Of a DNA stretch of 64,000 bases, positions 1-9,246 are shown in pieces. The stretch's first letter is position 1, and the number at the start of each line of letters is the position of its first letter. The notes below the pieces were generated by a model. It made no database searches, was not told the origin of the DNA, and was given only the letters and a program-made list of their open reading frames with translations. A program made the position numbers and the translations under genes. Location of the stretch: positions 1-64,000 of the forward strand of contig NZ_LXEW01000010.1 of NCBI RefSeq assembly GCF_001655055.1, read 5' to 3'. The DNA is from Providencia heimbachae ATCC 35613. Its GTDB lineage: Bacteria; Pseudomonadota; Gammaproteobacteria; Enterobacterales; Enterobacteriaceae.

Positions 1-224
1 CGGTTTTAAGAGTATTTTCAATTATTAGTTTTAATTTAAATTAATTGTAATAGCATCTATATAGATTAATATTAAGAATATCCAGCATTAGAGTCTTATT
101 AAATTAATAAATACGTTATATCGTCGATTTAAAAAACAGATAATTAAAAAATTGAGGGGGTAATAGTTAATCAATCATTTAGATAAAGGCACAAAATAAA
201 TGCGTACTTTATGCCTTTAAATAA
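1..224. other. AT-rich intergenic region downstream of rnd
   Basis: No gene was found. The stretch is strongly AT-rich. The only structure seen is a weak inverted repeat (AAAGGCA near 185-191 and TGCCTTT near 212-218) just beyond the rnd stop. It could act as a weak 3' end for rnd, but no clear U-tract follows it. Confidence 0.4.
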
Positions 225-1346
225 TCATGCTTGTTTAAGCAGTTTTGAAATGGGTTCAGCAAGTAACTTTCCACGCCAACCATCAAGAAGTTCTGGTTGA
301 GTAGACATCTCTTTGATGCCCCAATGGACGGATAGTAGCTGATTTATTTGGCGTCTTGAGGCCAATAATTCCGCATTGAACTTTTCGTTTTCTGCGATAT
401 TTTTAACAACCTCTTTAATTTCTTTAAAGATGCTTTTGTATTGGCTTTGCTCGGTAATATTCGCAACAGGATCAGGATATTGGCTTTCATCCAGTCGCTT
501 AGCTTCTTCGACAATACTTAATAAGCGCTTTCCATGGCAACGGATCTCTTGACCCGATAAGCCTAACCCATCGAGTTCACCTAGAGAACTCGGTAGAAAA
601 CGAGCCACTTTCCACAAATGTTCTTCTTTAACCACAAAGTTAATCGCCATATCACGTGCTTTTGCTTGATCTAAACGCCATGCCGCTAGTAATTGTAAGC
701 ATGCAAGCTGTTCATCACGTAATTGCCAAGCATTATGAATATTCAAATACGCTTTTTCAGGTTTTAGCGTTTTTTGGCGACGCGCGACAACACGTTTGCA
801 CTCATCTTTCGCATCATCTAAATAACCAGCATCAGTCACCTTCTGCATTAAAATTTTAGCTAAAGGTAATAAATACAACACATCCGCAGTGGCATAATCG
901 CATTGTTTTTCACTTAATGGGCGCGCTAGCCAATCGGTACGCGATTCACTTTTATCAAGTTCTACGTCAAGGTGTTCCGCAACTAACGATGCAAAACCAC
1001 AAGAAATTGGATAACCCAAGAAAGCCGCTACAATTTGAGTGTCTATCATTGGCTCTGGTACGCATTCAAAATCATGCAAGAAAACTTCCAGATCTTCGCT
1101 GCCCGCATGCAAAAATTTGATTTGCGCTTTATTGGTTAATAATGCTTTAAAAGGGCTAAAATCCGTTATTGATAATGGGTCAATCAAGGAAACGTGTTTC
1201 CCATCATACAGTTGTAACAAACCCAATTGGGGATAAAATGTTCTAGTACGAACAAACTCAGTATCTAATGCCACCCAAGGTGCTTCACTAGCTTGTTGGC
1301 AGATTTCTGCGAGTTCGCTATCAGTAGTGACTAAACGATAATTCAA
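225..1346 (-). CDS. rnd: Ribonuclease D, 3'-5' exoribonuclease, TTG start
   Basis: RNase D trims the 3' ends of tRNA precursors and other small structured RNAs in the cytoplasm. The N-terminal DEDD exonuclease domain is visible: the first acidic pair lies in WVALDTEFVRTRTFYPQ, and a later motif is CDYATADVLYLLPL with its conserved Tyr and Asp. HRDC-type helical domains follow. I chose the TTG codon at 1344-1346, which gives MNYRLVTTD and 373 residues. This aligns with the E. coli N-terminus (MNYQMITTD, about 375 residues). E. coli rnd is known to start with UUG. The frame stays open 21 codons upstream, but that part has no homology. It lies downstream of fadD in the same orientation, as in E. 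coli, with a hairpin between them. Confidence 0.95.
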   Translation of the reverse strand: MNYRLVTTDSELAEICQQASEAPWVALDTEFVRTRTFYPQLGLLQLYDGKHVSLIDPLSITDFSPFKALLTNKAQIKFLHAGSEDLEVFLHDFECVPEPMIDTQIVAAFLGYPISCGFASLVAEHLDVELDKSESRTDWLARPLSEKQCDYATADVLYLLPLAKILMQKVTDAGYLDDAKDECKRVVARRQKTLKPEKAYLNIHNAWQLRDEQLACLQLLAAWRLDQAKARDMAINFVVKEEHLWKVARFLPSSLGELDGLGLSGQEIRCHGKRLLSIVEEAKRLDESQYPDPVANITEQSQYKSIFKEIKEVVKNIAENEKFNAELLASRRQINQLLSVHWGIKEMSTQPELLDGWRGKLLAEPISKLLKQA

Positions 1347-1426
1347 AACAAATTTCTCTTCTTTATATTTTCCATTAAAACACGATGGGATCATGGTTGT
1401 AGATCGCAACGGTTTACAGATTAAAG

Positions 1427-1450
1427 TAACGCCGGTAGAGACCGGCGTTA
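1427..1450 (-). terminator. Hairpin between fadD and rnd
   Basis: A perfect 10-bp stem (TAACGCCGGT / ACCGGCGTTA) with a 4-nt AGAG loop lies between the fadD stop and the rnd start. On the minus strand the tail (ACTTTAATCT) is only weakly U-rich. It may be a partial terminator or mRNA-stabilising hairpin that sets rnd expression below fadD. Function is inferred from position. Confidence 0.5.
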
Positions 1451-1478
1451 TGTACTTAATATTAACTAAAAATCACGA

Positions 1479-3167
1479 TTAAGCTGATGATTTTTCTCTT
1501 TGTAATTTTTCTTCTTCACGTAGCTCTTTACGTAAAATTTTACCTACATTTGATTTTGGTAATTCATCACGAAATTCAAATAATTTAGGTACTTTATACG
1601 CGGTTAATGAACGACGGCAAAATGTTTTTAGATCGTCAGAGGCTAAATTGGCATTTTTAGTCACAATAAATACTTTAACCGCTTCACCCGTGCTTTCACT
1701 TGGCACGCCAATAGCCGCGCATTCAATAACATCGGGATGTGCCGAAACGACCTCTTCAATTTCATTAGGGTAAACGTTAAAACCGGAAACGATGATCATA
1801 TCTTTTTTACGATCAACGATACGGATATACCCTTCGCCGTCAATTTCCGCAATATCACCCGTCGCTAACCAACCATCGACTATTGCTTCTGCTGTAGAGT
1901 CTGGTCGGTTCCAATAACCTTTCATAACTTGAGGGCCTTTAACCCACATTTCGCCGGGCTGCCCTAATTCAACCTCTTTGCCCTCATCATCAAGAAACTT
2001 CACGTCTGTTGATGGCACGGGTAAACCAATACTACCACTATACTCGGTTAGATTATATGGATTTCCGGTGACCAATGGTGCACATTCCGTCAGCCCATAC
2101 CCTTCAAGTAAGTGCTTTCCGGTTAGCTCTTGCCATTTTTGTGCAACTGCTTTTTGCACAGGCATTCCCCCACCCACCGATAATCTTAGTTTGGCGAAAT
2201 TGAGCTTACGAAACTCTTCATTGTGAAGCCATGCATTAAATAATGTATTGACGCCAGTTATGGATGTAAATGGAAAACGCGATAGCTGCTTCACCGTGTC
2301 AGGAACATCCCGTGGATTTGTTATCAAAAGGTTAACGCCACCGACATTAATAAACAATAAGCAGTTAACTGTCAGCGCAAAAACATGATATAGCGGCAAT
2401 GCAGTAACAACATATTCGGCACCAAACTTCAATACTGGACCATATGCAGCTCTTGCTTGCTCAAGGTTTGCTAGCATGTTTCGATGAGTCAGCATCGCCC
2501 CTTTCGCCACCCCAGTCGTGCCCCCTGTATACTGTAGGAAGGCTAAGTCACTTCCCGTAATATTGGGTTTAATGTATTGCATGCGATACCCATAATGCAT
2601 AGCACGGCGAAATGAAATGGCATCCGGTAAGTTATATTTAGGGACTAAGCGCTTCACGTACTTAACCACAAAATCAACAATTGTCGCTTTAGGGCGTGAG
2701 AGTTGATCCCCCATTCGCGTTAAAATAACGTGTTTAACCTTGGTGTTATAAACAATTTTTTCAAGCGTATGAGCAAAATTCGATACAATGACGATCGCGG
2801 TTGCTTCGCTGTCATTGAGTTGATGTTCGAGCTCTCTTGGCGTGTAAAGCGGGTTCACATTCACAACCACCATTCCTGCACGCAATACACCAAAGAGAGC
2901 AATAGGATATTGCAATAAGTTTGGCATCATCAAGGCTACACGGTCGCCTTTCTTAAGGCCTAATCCATTTTGTAGGTACGCTGCAAAAGCACGGCTTCTT
3001 TCTTCTAATTTGCGGTATGTCATCACCGCACCCATATTAATGAACGCGGGTTGATCCGCATATAAAGAAACCGCATTTTCCAATAATTCAGCTAATGAAG
3101 CGAAGCGATCAGGATTGATTTCTTCCGGCACATCAGCTGGATAATTTTTTAGCCAGATTTTTTCCAA
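1479..3167 (-). CDS. fadD: Long-chain-fatty-acid--CoA ligase
   Basis: FadD activates exogenous long-chain fatty acids to acyl-CoA at the inner membrane, coupling uptake to beta-oxidation. The protein has 562 residues against 561 in E. coli. The AMP-binding P-loop [11 protein letters not shown] is at residues 213-223. The adenylation motif EGYGLTE, the WLATGDIA motif and the C-terminal lysine region ([14 protein letters not shown]) are all present. The N-terminus begins [21 protein letters not shown], matching the family start. rnd follows it. A FadR-type operator lies about 60 bp upstream, so fatty-acid induction is likely. The slp/yeaY gene that precedes fadD in E. coli is displaced about 6 kb away by dmsABC-dbpA. 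Confidence 0.97.
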   Translation of the reverse strand: MEKIWLKNYPADVPEEINPDRFASLAELLENAVSLYADQPAFINMGAVMTYRKLEERSRAFAAYLQNGLGLKKGDRVALMMPNLLQYPIALFGVLRAGMVVVNVNPLYTPRELEHQLNDSEATAIVIVSNFAHTLEKIVYNTKVKHVILTRMGDQLSRPKATIVDFVVKYVKRLVPKYNLPDAISFRRAMHYGYRMQYIKPNITGSDLAFLQYTGGTTGVAKGAMLTHRNMLANLEQARAAYGPVLKFGAEYVVTALPLYHVFALTVNCLLFINVGGVNLLITNPRDVPDTVKQLSRFPFTSITGVNTLFNAWLHNEEFRKLNFAKLRLSVGGGMPVQKAVAQKWQELTGKHLLEGYGLTECAPLVTGNPYNLTEYSGSIGLPVPSTDVKFLDDEGKEVELGQPGEMWVKGPQVMKGYWNRPDSTAEAIVDGWLATGDIAEIDGEGYIRIVDRKKDMIIVSGFNVYPNEIEEVVSAHPDVIECAAIGVPSESTGEAVKVFIVTKNANLASDDLKTFCRRSLTAYKVPKLFEFRDELPKSNVGKILRKELREEEKLQREKSSA

Positions 3168-3226
3168 AATGTAACTCCTGAATTTAGTGAAAATATTATA
3201 CTCAACCTATCTTTTAACAAATTATT

Positions 3227-3243
3227 AACTCAGCGTACCAGTT
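3227..3243. promoter_or_regulatory. Probable FadR operator upstream of fadD
   Basis: Read on the minus strand the site is AACTGGTACGCTGAGTT. It agrees with the FadR consensus AACTGGTACGACCAGTT at 14 of 17 positions, with one half-site perfect. It lies about 60 bp upstream of the fadD start, where FadR repression of fadD would be expected. The match is seen in the sequence; binding is inferred. Confidence 0.7.
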
Positions 3244-3653
3244 TGAAAAATAGACTGTGTCAAGGTTGAGAGGTCTATCACTAAATAAATTTCATTCCTT
3301 CGAGACAAAACAAGACGAACCCTATCGCCTTGTTTATCTTAAGTGTGGTTAGCCAGAGGTTAATCTGAACAATATTGGCTAATTATACACTTATCTATAT
3401 GGATTTTGGAGGATTTCAGCAGCAATTACGGGTTAGGCTCAAAGGAAGCCGATGTCTATCACTATAAACATAAAAACATATCTAAATATTCATCATTATT
3501 TAAACTTTTAATTACCATATAATAACTGTGGTAATCAATATTTCATTTTTGATATAACAAAATGCTAACTAGCGCAGGTTTGGCGCGATAAAGTGGTAAC
3601 GGTTATCGTTCTTACTTTCAATTTTGAAACAAACGGGTACCACTCATTCCCCA

Positions 3654-3695
3654 TTGATGTTAGTCAATATAAACGACCGCTTCTCTTTCTATGAT
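3654..3695 (+). promoter_or_regulatory. Class II FNR-type promoter of the dms operon
   Basis: An FNR-like box TTGATGTTAGTCAA lies at 3654-3667 (9 of 10 consensus bases of TTGAT-N4-ATCAA). A -10 hexamer TATGAT lies at 3690-3695. The centre of the box is about 41.5 bp from a start site placed 7 bp after the -10, which is the classical spacing for FNR-activated promoters. This predicts anaerobic induction of the oxidoreductase genes. The motif and spacing are seen; the regulator is inferred. Confidence 0.7.
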
Positions 3696-3728
3696 CCCCC
3701 CTAATCAAGCGAGTTAAATGAGAAAATT

Positions 3729-6122
3729 ATGTCTACCAATACAATAAATGAAGCATTGCATGACAATGAAGGGCTGCCACTTAGCCGCCGACATTTTGTG
3801 CAAGCTAGTGTGGCACTGGTCAGTTTGCCGTTTATTTCGAGCAATGCTCAATCACAAACCACCCAAATTCCAATCACCAATGTGTTAGATGATGGCTCCC
3901 AAGTAGTTACCACTTGCAGCACATTCGACTGTGGTGGGAAATGCGATATTCGAGCTCATGTCAAAGATGGGGTCGTTACGCGGATTACAACACGACCAGA
4001 TAATGAACTCGATGAAGCAATGCCCATTATGCGTGCTTGTGTACGTGGCCGTGGCTACCGTAAATTTGTTTATGATGCGGAACGATTAAAATACCCAATG
4101 AAGCGTATTGGAAAGCGTGGAGAAGGCAAATTTGAGCGCATTACTTGGGATGAAGCCACCACGCTGATTGCTGATAATATTACACGTTTAACCGAAAAAC
4201 ATGGAGCCGCAAGTCGTTTCCTAACAGTGAATACTGCGGTAACTGGCGGGATATTTTCCGGCGATACCATGATGAAAAAGCTGTTCAATCTGACCGGTGG
4301 CTACCTGCCTTACTACCATTCGGTCAGCTTAGGGAATACCGTTAAAGTGACCCCCTATACTTACGGTATTGCAAAAACCGGCAGTTCTCTTGATACCCTT
4401 GAAAACACGCCGTTAGTGATCCTTTGGGGGCATAATCCCAATGAAACTGTGTTTGGCCACACTAATCATTATTTTCAAAAAATGAAGAATAATGGCACAA
4501 AATTTATTGTTGTTGACCCACGCTATTCAGATACTGCGCAATCTTTAGCTGATCAATGGGTGCCTTTATTGCCAACCACTGACAATGCTTTATTAGATTC
4601 GATGATGTATGTCATTGTTAGTGAAAACCTTCATGATAAACCCTTTATTGATAAGTATGTGGTGGGTTTTGATGAACAACATATGCCGGAAGGTGTACCT
4701 GAAAATGAGTCCTTAGTCGCTTATTTAATGGGAAAAAAAGACGGTATTGCAAAAACCCCGGAATGGGCAGAAAAAATAACCAAAGTTCCTGCAAACACGA
4801 TCCGTCAATTAGCACGTGAATATGCAATGACCAAACCCGCAGCATTGATCCAAGGTTGGGGGCCTCAACGACATATTTGTGGTGAACGTAGCGCTCGCGG
4901 TACAACTTTACTCGCTGCAATTACGGGTAATGTTGGTAAACGTGGAGCTTGGGCAGCAGGCTATGGTGGCATTGGCAATCGTCAATCCATGTATGGCCCT
5001 GATATTGGTGAAAATCCGATAAAAGCACAAATATCGATTATGAATTGGATGCAAGCCGCTGAAGATGCAAGCCAAGTTCGCCCAGAAGATGGCCTACTTG
5101 GTGTCGAACAACTCGATAGTAATATCAAGATGATCTTTTCATTAGCCGGAAATTATCTGGTTAATCAAAATCCTGACGTTAACGCAGCGGCAAAATTACT
5201 TGCCGATGAGTCTAAAGTCGAGTTTATTGTTTCCAGTGATTTATATCTTTCTCCTTCAGCAAAATATGCAGATTTAGTTTTACCCGAAACCAGTTTTATG
5301 GAGCGATGGAATATTGGTGACACATGGGGAACCGGCAGTTACTTTATTTTATCTGAAAAAGTGATTGAACCTGATTTTGAACGTCGTTCCGACTACGATT
5401 GGATAACCGATGTCGCAGAAAAAATGGGCGTTAGAGATGCTTTCACTGAAGGCCGTTCAGAAAAACAATGGATTGAATATCTTGTTGGCATGAATAAGGC
5501 AAGATTCCCAGATAGAGCTGACTTCCCAACCTTTGATCAATTACAAAAAACACGACGTTATTTATTCAAAGATACCGATTTTATTGCTTTTGAAGAAAAT
5601 ATTCGTGATTTTGAAAATAACCCGTTCCCAACGCCATCAGGAAAAATTGAAATTTTCTCAAAACGCTTGTATGACATGAATAACCCTGACATTCCTGCGC
5701 TATCACACTATGTTGCGGCTATTGAAGGGCCAGAAGACCAACTCACAGCGACCTATCCGTTGCAAATGTTGACATGGAAAGGCAAAAATCGTGCTAACTC
5801 CACGCAATATTCCAATCCGGTTTTACAGGAAGTACAGCAGCAAGAACTGTGGATCAATCCCATTGATGCACAGCAACGAAAAATAAAAACAGGCGATATG
5901 GTTCGAATTCATAACGATAGAGGTATTTCGCAAATTCCAGCATTAGTCACTAAACGCATTATTCCTGGTGTGGTTGGTATGCAATCGGGTGCGTGGTGGA
6001 ACCCTGATAAAGAGGGTGTTGACCATGGAGGTTGCCCAAATGTACTCACTTCAACACGCATGACACCTCTTGCTCATGGTAATTCACATCTAACTGTTTT
6101 AGTTGAGGTAACCAAAGCATGA
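3729..6122 (+). CDS. dmsA: DMSO reductase-type molybdopterin oxidoreductase, catalytic subunit A
   Basis: This is the catalytic subunit of a Tat-exported, membrane-anchored terminal reductase of the DmsA/YnfE type. It would reduce S- or N-oxides using quinol during anaerobic respiration. A twin-arginine signal (SRRHFVQ, Arg20-Arg21) is followed by a hydrophobic stretch. The iron-sulfur cysteines are at 63, 68, 72 and 104. Molybdopterin-binding family blocks are seen (RLKYPMKRIGKRGEGKFERITWDEA begins near 119; QGWGPQRH near 377). The candidate molybdenum serine lies in YYHSVSLGN. The length, 797 residues, is usual for DmsA. The spacing between the first two cysteines is four residues rather than the three of E. 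coli DmsA. dmsB overlaps it by 4 bp. The substrate cannot be fixed from sequence. Confidence 0.88.
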   Translation: MSTNTINEALHDNEGLPLSRRHFVQASVALVSLPFISSNAQSQTTQIPITNVLDDGSQVVTTCSTFDCGGKCDIRAHVKDGVVTRITTRPDNELDEAMPIMRACVRGRGYRKFVYDAERLKYPMKRIGKRGEGKFERITWDEATTLIADNITRLTEKHGAASRFLTVNTAVTGGIFSGDTMMKKLFNLTGGYLPYYHSVSLGNTVKVTPYTYGIAKTGSSLDTLENTPLVILWGHNPNETVFGHTNHYFQKMKNNGTKFIVVDPRYSDTAQSLADQWVPLLPTTDNALLDSMMYVIVSENLHDKPFIDKYVVGFDEQHMPEGVPENESLVAYLMGKKDGIAKTPEWAEKITKVPANTIRQLAREYAMTKPAALIQGWGPQRHICGERSARGTTLLAAITGNVGKRGAWAAGYGGIGNRQSMYGPDIGENPIKAQISIMNWMQAAEDASQVRPEDGLLGVEQLDSNIKMIFSLAGNYLVNQNPDVNAAAKLLADESKVEFIVSSDLYLSPSAKYADLVLPETSFMERWNIGDTWGTGSYFILSEKVIEPDFERRSDYDWITDVAEKMGVRDAFTEGRSEKQWIEYLVGMNKARFPDRADFPTFDQLQKTRRYLFKDTDFIAFEENIRDFENNPFPTPSGKIEIFSKRLYDMNNPDIPALSHYVAAIEGPEDQLTATYPLQMLTWKGKNRANSTQYSNPVLQEVQQQELWINPIDAQQRKIKTGDMVRIHNDRGISQIPALVTKRIIPGVVGMQSGAWWNPDKEGVDHGGCPNVLTSTRMTPLAHGNSHLTVLVEVTKA

Positions 6123-6742
6123 GTGACTTTAAAGAATATGCCGCTGTGAGTGATGAACAACTAGGCTTTTTTATCGATTCATCCCGCTGTTCGGGTTGTA
6201 AAGCCTGCCAAGTTGCTTGTAAAGATAAAAATAATCTCGAAGTGGGTCGACGCTTTCGTCGTATTTATGAAGTTCAAGGAGGTGGTTTCGCTCCTAATGG
6301 CCAAGGTGGATATGAAAATAATGTTTTTTCATACACATTGACGATTTCATGTAACCACTGCGATGATCCTATTTGTGTAAAAAACTGCCCAACCACAGCA
6401 ATGCATAAACGCGCCGGTGACGGTATTGTTCGTGTTGATACCAGTAAGTGTGTCGGTTGCGGTTATTGCTCTTGGTCATGCCCTTATGGCGCACCACAAA
6501 TGAATGAGCAAACAGGACAAATGTCCAAATGTGATTTCTGTATTGATTTACTTACTCAAGGCCAAAACCCTATTTGTGTTGATACCTGCCCACTCAATGC
6601 CATTAAATTTGGCACAATCAAAGCGCTACGTGAAAAATATGGACATTTAAGCCAAGTACAAGGTTTACCTGACTGCTCAATTACGCGTCCAAATCTAGTC
6701 GTTAAACCCCACTTGGGTGCAATAGTGAAAGGAGATAATTGA
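6119..6742 (+). CDS. dmsB: DMSO reductase-type iron-sulfur subunit B
   Basis: This is the electron-transfer subunit between the membrane anchor and the molybdenum subunit. Its 207 residues carry 16 cysteines in four ferredoxin-like groups: 24/27/30/34, 78/81/86/90, 111/114/117/121 and 138/141/153/157. This fits four [4Fe-4S] clusters as in DmsB. There is no signal peptide, which agrees with co-export on the Tat signal of the A subunit. The start ATG overlaps the dmsA stop (ATGA), implying translational coupling. Confidence 0.93.
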   Translation: MSDFKEYAAVSDEQLGFFIDSSRCSGCKACQVACKDKNNLEVGRRFRRIYEVQGGGFAPNGQGGYENNVFSYTLTISCNHCDDPICVKNCPTTAMHKRAGDGIVRVDTSKCVGCGYCSWSCPYGAPQMNEQTGQMSKCDFCIDLLTQGQNPICVDTCPLNAIKFGTIKALREKYGHLSQVQGLPDCSITRPNLVVKPHLGAIVKGDN

Positions 6743-6744
6743 TT

Positions 6745-7617
6745 ATGAGTGAATGGCCGTTAGTCACCTTTACCCTATTAGTACAAAGCTCTGTAGGCAT
6801 CGTTATTTTAACTGCTCTTTATTTTTGTTGGGTAGAAAAAGAAATTGGCAATCAGCGTGCAAGCCAAGCAATGAAACCCATTTTACTGGTTGCAGCTATT
6901 TTAGGTTGTCTTGGCTTGTTGGCATCAACGACACATATGGGATACCCATGGAATGCGTTCCATGCCCTACGCCACTTTTCATCCTCTTGGCTAAGCCGTG
7001 AAATCGTATTTGCTGCAGTTTATCTGGGTGCTTTATGCCTTTATACTTTAATCGTATTCATCAAAGGTAAAATGAACCGCAGTATACTTGCATTAATTGG
7101 GGTGCTTGGATTAGTTGATGTGTATTGTATGGCATCGCTCTATTTTAATACGTCGATGATGACATGGATGCATGCAAATACTTATTTTATGTTTTTTGGT
7201 GCAGTTTTTGCCGCAGGTTCAGCACTAACACTGAGATTAGTCGCAGGTCGAGTTAAGAACTTAATCAGCTCTGAGCTGGCAAATAAAATGGTGGTCAGTA
7301 CATTAGCGATTGTGTTCATTGCGATAGCAGTGCGCATGGCAATACAACCATTTTATCTTGAGTGGCTATCTAATACAGTCATTACAACAAATGCGATTAC
7401 CTTCCCTCATTCACCAGCTGATGCTTACGCAGAAACCTTTTTATTAAGAATTTCCGCATGGTCTTGGGGAATTATCGGTATTTTGCTTTTGGGATTCAGT
7501 ATTTGGAAAAAACGCCCAGCACCGTTTACTTCTGGATTGCCCTTAATCACGCTAGCGTGTGGCATCATTTTTCTTGGCGAAGTTCTAAATCGTTTCGCCT
7601 ATTTTATGGTTAAATGA
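6745..7617 (+). CDS. dmsC: DMSO reductase-type membrane anchor subunit C
   Basis: This is the integral membrane quinol-oxidising anchor of the DmsABC complex. Its 290 residues are almost wholly hydrophobic, with about eight membrane segments. It has the DmsC-type opening EWPLVTFTLLVQSSVGIV and a conserved HLGYPWNAFHAL-like block near residues 67-78 (here HMGYPWNAFHAL). The ATG at 6745 was chosen because GGAG at 6731-6734 is 10 nt upstream. A TTG two codons earlier is too close to that site. It is the last gene of the operon and a strong terminator follows. Confidence 0.9.
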   Translation: MSEWPLVTFTLLVQSSVGIVILTALYFCWVEKEIGNQRASQAMKPILLVAAILGCLGLLASTTHMGYPWNAFHALRHFSSSWLSREIVFAAVYLGALCLYTLIVFIKGKMNRSILALIGVLGLVDVYCMASLYFNTSMMTWMHANTYFMFFGAVFAAGSALTLRLVAGRVKNLISSELANKMVVSTLAIVFIAIAVRMAIQPFYLEWLSNTVITTNAITFPHSPADAYAETFLLRISAWSWGIIGILLLGFSIWKKRPAPFTSGLPLITLACGIIFLGEVLNRFAYFMVK

Positions 7618-7628
7618 CAAAGTAAAAT

Positions 7629-7658
7629 AATAAAAGTCCTCAGTAGAGGACTTTTATT
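7629..7658. terminator. Bidirectional Rho-independent terminator between dmsC and dbpA
   Basis: A 13-bp perfect stem (AATAAAAGTCCTC / GAGGACTTTTATT) with loop AGTA lies between the two convergent genes. A/T-rich arms give a U-rich 3' side in both directions. Confidence 0.9.
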
Positions 7659-7690
7659 TAGGCGTTTATAGGTAAAAAGAAAAAACTAAT

Positions 7691-9064
7691 TTATTTGAAT
7701 AACCTAGCTTTGACGTTCTTCCCTTTAATTTTACCTTGCTGCAATTTTTTCCAAGCTTGATTTGCGACACTTCTTCGCACTGCAACATAAGCATGCATTG
7801 GATGAATAACAATTTTGCCAATATCTGCGCCATCCAACCCAACATCACCGGTTAGCGCACCTAAGATATCCCCTGGGCGCATCTTTGTTTTCTTGCCACC
7901 ATCAATACAAAGCGTTGCCATCTCAGCTTCTAATGGGATAATTTTTAATCCACTAGGCACTGGCTGCCAGTTCAGCTTCATATTAAGCATTTCTTCTAAG
8001 GCATTAGCACGCTGTGCTTCTTCTGGCGCACACAGACTAATTGCTAACCCACTTTCCCCCGCACGAGCAGTACGACCAATACGGTGAACGTGAACTTCTG
8101 GATCCCATGAAAGCTCGTAGTTAATGACCATTTCTAGTGCTTTGATATCAAGCCCACGGGAAGCAACATCGGTTGCTACCAGAACTCGGCTGCTTCCATT
8201 AGCAAAGCGTACTAATGTTTGGTCACGATCGCGCTGTTCCATATCGCCGTGTAATGCCAGAACACTTTGATTACTTTCAGTTAAGGCATCAAATACGTCT
8301 TGGCAATCTTTTTTGGTATTACAAAATACAACACAAGATGCTGGCTGTTCACGGCTCAGCAATTTTTGTAATAAATCAATTTTACCATGACGGGAAATTT
8401 CATAAAATTGTTGCTCTACCGCAGGCAACTCATCAACTGAATTGATTTCAATCGCCAGTGGTTCCTGCTGGATGCGTTTGCTAATTGACGCAATTGCCTC
8501 CGGCCAAGTCGCCGAAAATAAAAGGGTTTGACGCTGTTTCGGCGCGCAAGCAATAACATCCTCTATGGCCTCAAGAAACCCCATATCAAGCATGCGATCT
8601 GCTTCATCTAGTACAAATGTTTGCAGCGCATCAAGGCTGACCGTTTCTTTTTTTAAGTGATCAAGCAAACGACCCGGTGTCGCCACAATAATATGTGCCG
8701 CATGAACAAGAGAGTCACGCTGGATGCTAAATGGCACACCGCCACAAAGGGTTAATATTTTAATATTTGGAATATAACGAGCAAGACGGCGTAATTCACT
8801 CGCCACCTGATCAGCAAGTTCTCGGGTTGGACATAAAACAAGTGATTGCGTATTGAATTGTTTAGCATCAATACGTTGCAATAAACCGAGGCCAAATGCG
8901 GCGGTTTTACCGCTGCCTGTTTTTGCTTGAGCGCGAACGTCTTTCCCTGCGAGGATCGCTGGTAACGCCGCCGCCTGAATAGGCGTCATGGTTAAGTAAC
9001 CAAGCTCATTAAGATTAGAAAGTTGTTCCGCAGGAAGTGCGTTCAGTTCAGCAAATGAGGTCAC
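7691..9064 (-). CDS. dbpA: ATP-dependent RNA helicase DbpA
   Basis: DbpA is a DEAD-box helicase that acts on 23S rRNA hairpin 92 during 50S assembly. Motifs in order are: Q motif near GYLTMTPIQAAALP, Walker A AKTGSGKT, PTRELADQ, DEADRMLDMGF, SAT, and HRIGRTARAG. The C-terminal DbpA RNA-binding domain follows (LCIDGGKKTKMRPGDILGALTG). At 457 residues it matches E. coli (457). It is convergent with dmsC and separated from the upstream slp gene by a terminator, so it is probably transcribed alone. Confidence 0.95.
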   Translation of the reverse strand: MTSFAELNALPAEQLSNLNELGYLTMTPIQAAALPAILAGKDVRAQAKTGSGKTAAFGLGLLQRIDAKQFNTQSLVLCPTRELADQVASELRRLARYIPNIKILTLCGGVPFSIQRDSLVHAAHIIVATPGRLLDHLKKETVSLDALQTFVLDEADRMLDMGFLEAIEDVIACAPKQRQTLLFSATWPEAIASISKRIQQEPLAIEINSVDELPAVEQQFYEISRHGKIDLLQKLLSREQPASCVVFCNTKKDCQDVFDALTESNQSVLALHGDMEQRDRDQTLVRFANGSSRVLVATDVASRGLDIKALEMVINYELSWDPEVHVHRIGRTARAGESGLAISLCAPEEAQRANALEEMLNMKLNWQPVPSGLKIIPLEAEMATLCIDGGKKTKMRPGDILGALTGDVGLDGADIGKIVIHPMHAYVAVRRSVANQAWKKLQQGKIKGKNVKARLFK

Positions 9065-9192
9065 AATAAAAATTCCGAATAAAATAAAAGATCTATGGCT
9101 GCCAATGATACTATCACTTCCATGCCATGTCGTGAGGAACTTTCATTTCAGTATCAATTGTGTTCCCAATAAAAATGATGAGATATCAAAAA

Positions 9193-9223
9193 AAGAGCCC
9201 CACGCTAAAAACGAGGGGCTCTT
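9193..9223 (-). terminator. Rho-independent terminator after slp-like gene
   Basis: A 9-bp GC-rich stem (AAGAGCCCC / GGGGCTCTT) is followed on the minus strand by a run of eight U. It lies just beyond the lipoprotein gene stop at 9247. Confidence 0.92.
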
Positions 9224-9246
9224 CAAGAAAATAAAATTAAAATCGG

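Larger units (their letters stand above)
3168..3728. other. Divergent intergenic region between fadD and dmsA-like gene
   Basis: This 561-bp region has no supported gene. It holds the FadR-like site on the fadD side and the FNR-type promoter on the dmsA side. The middle part is AT-rich and shows nothing else I can name. Confidence 0.6.
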
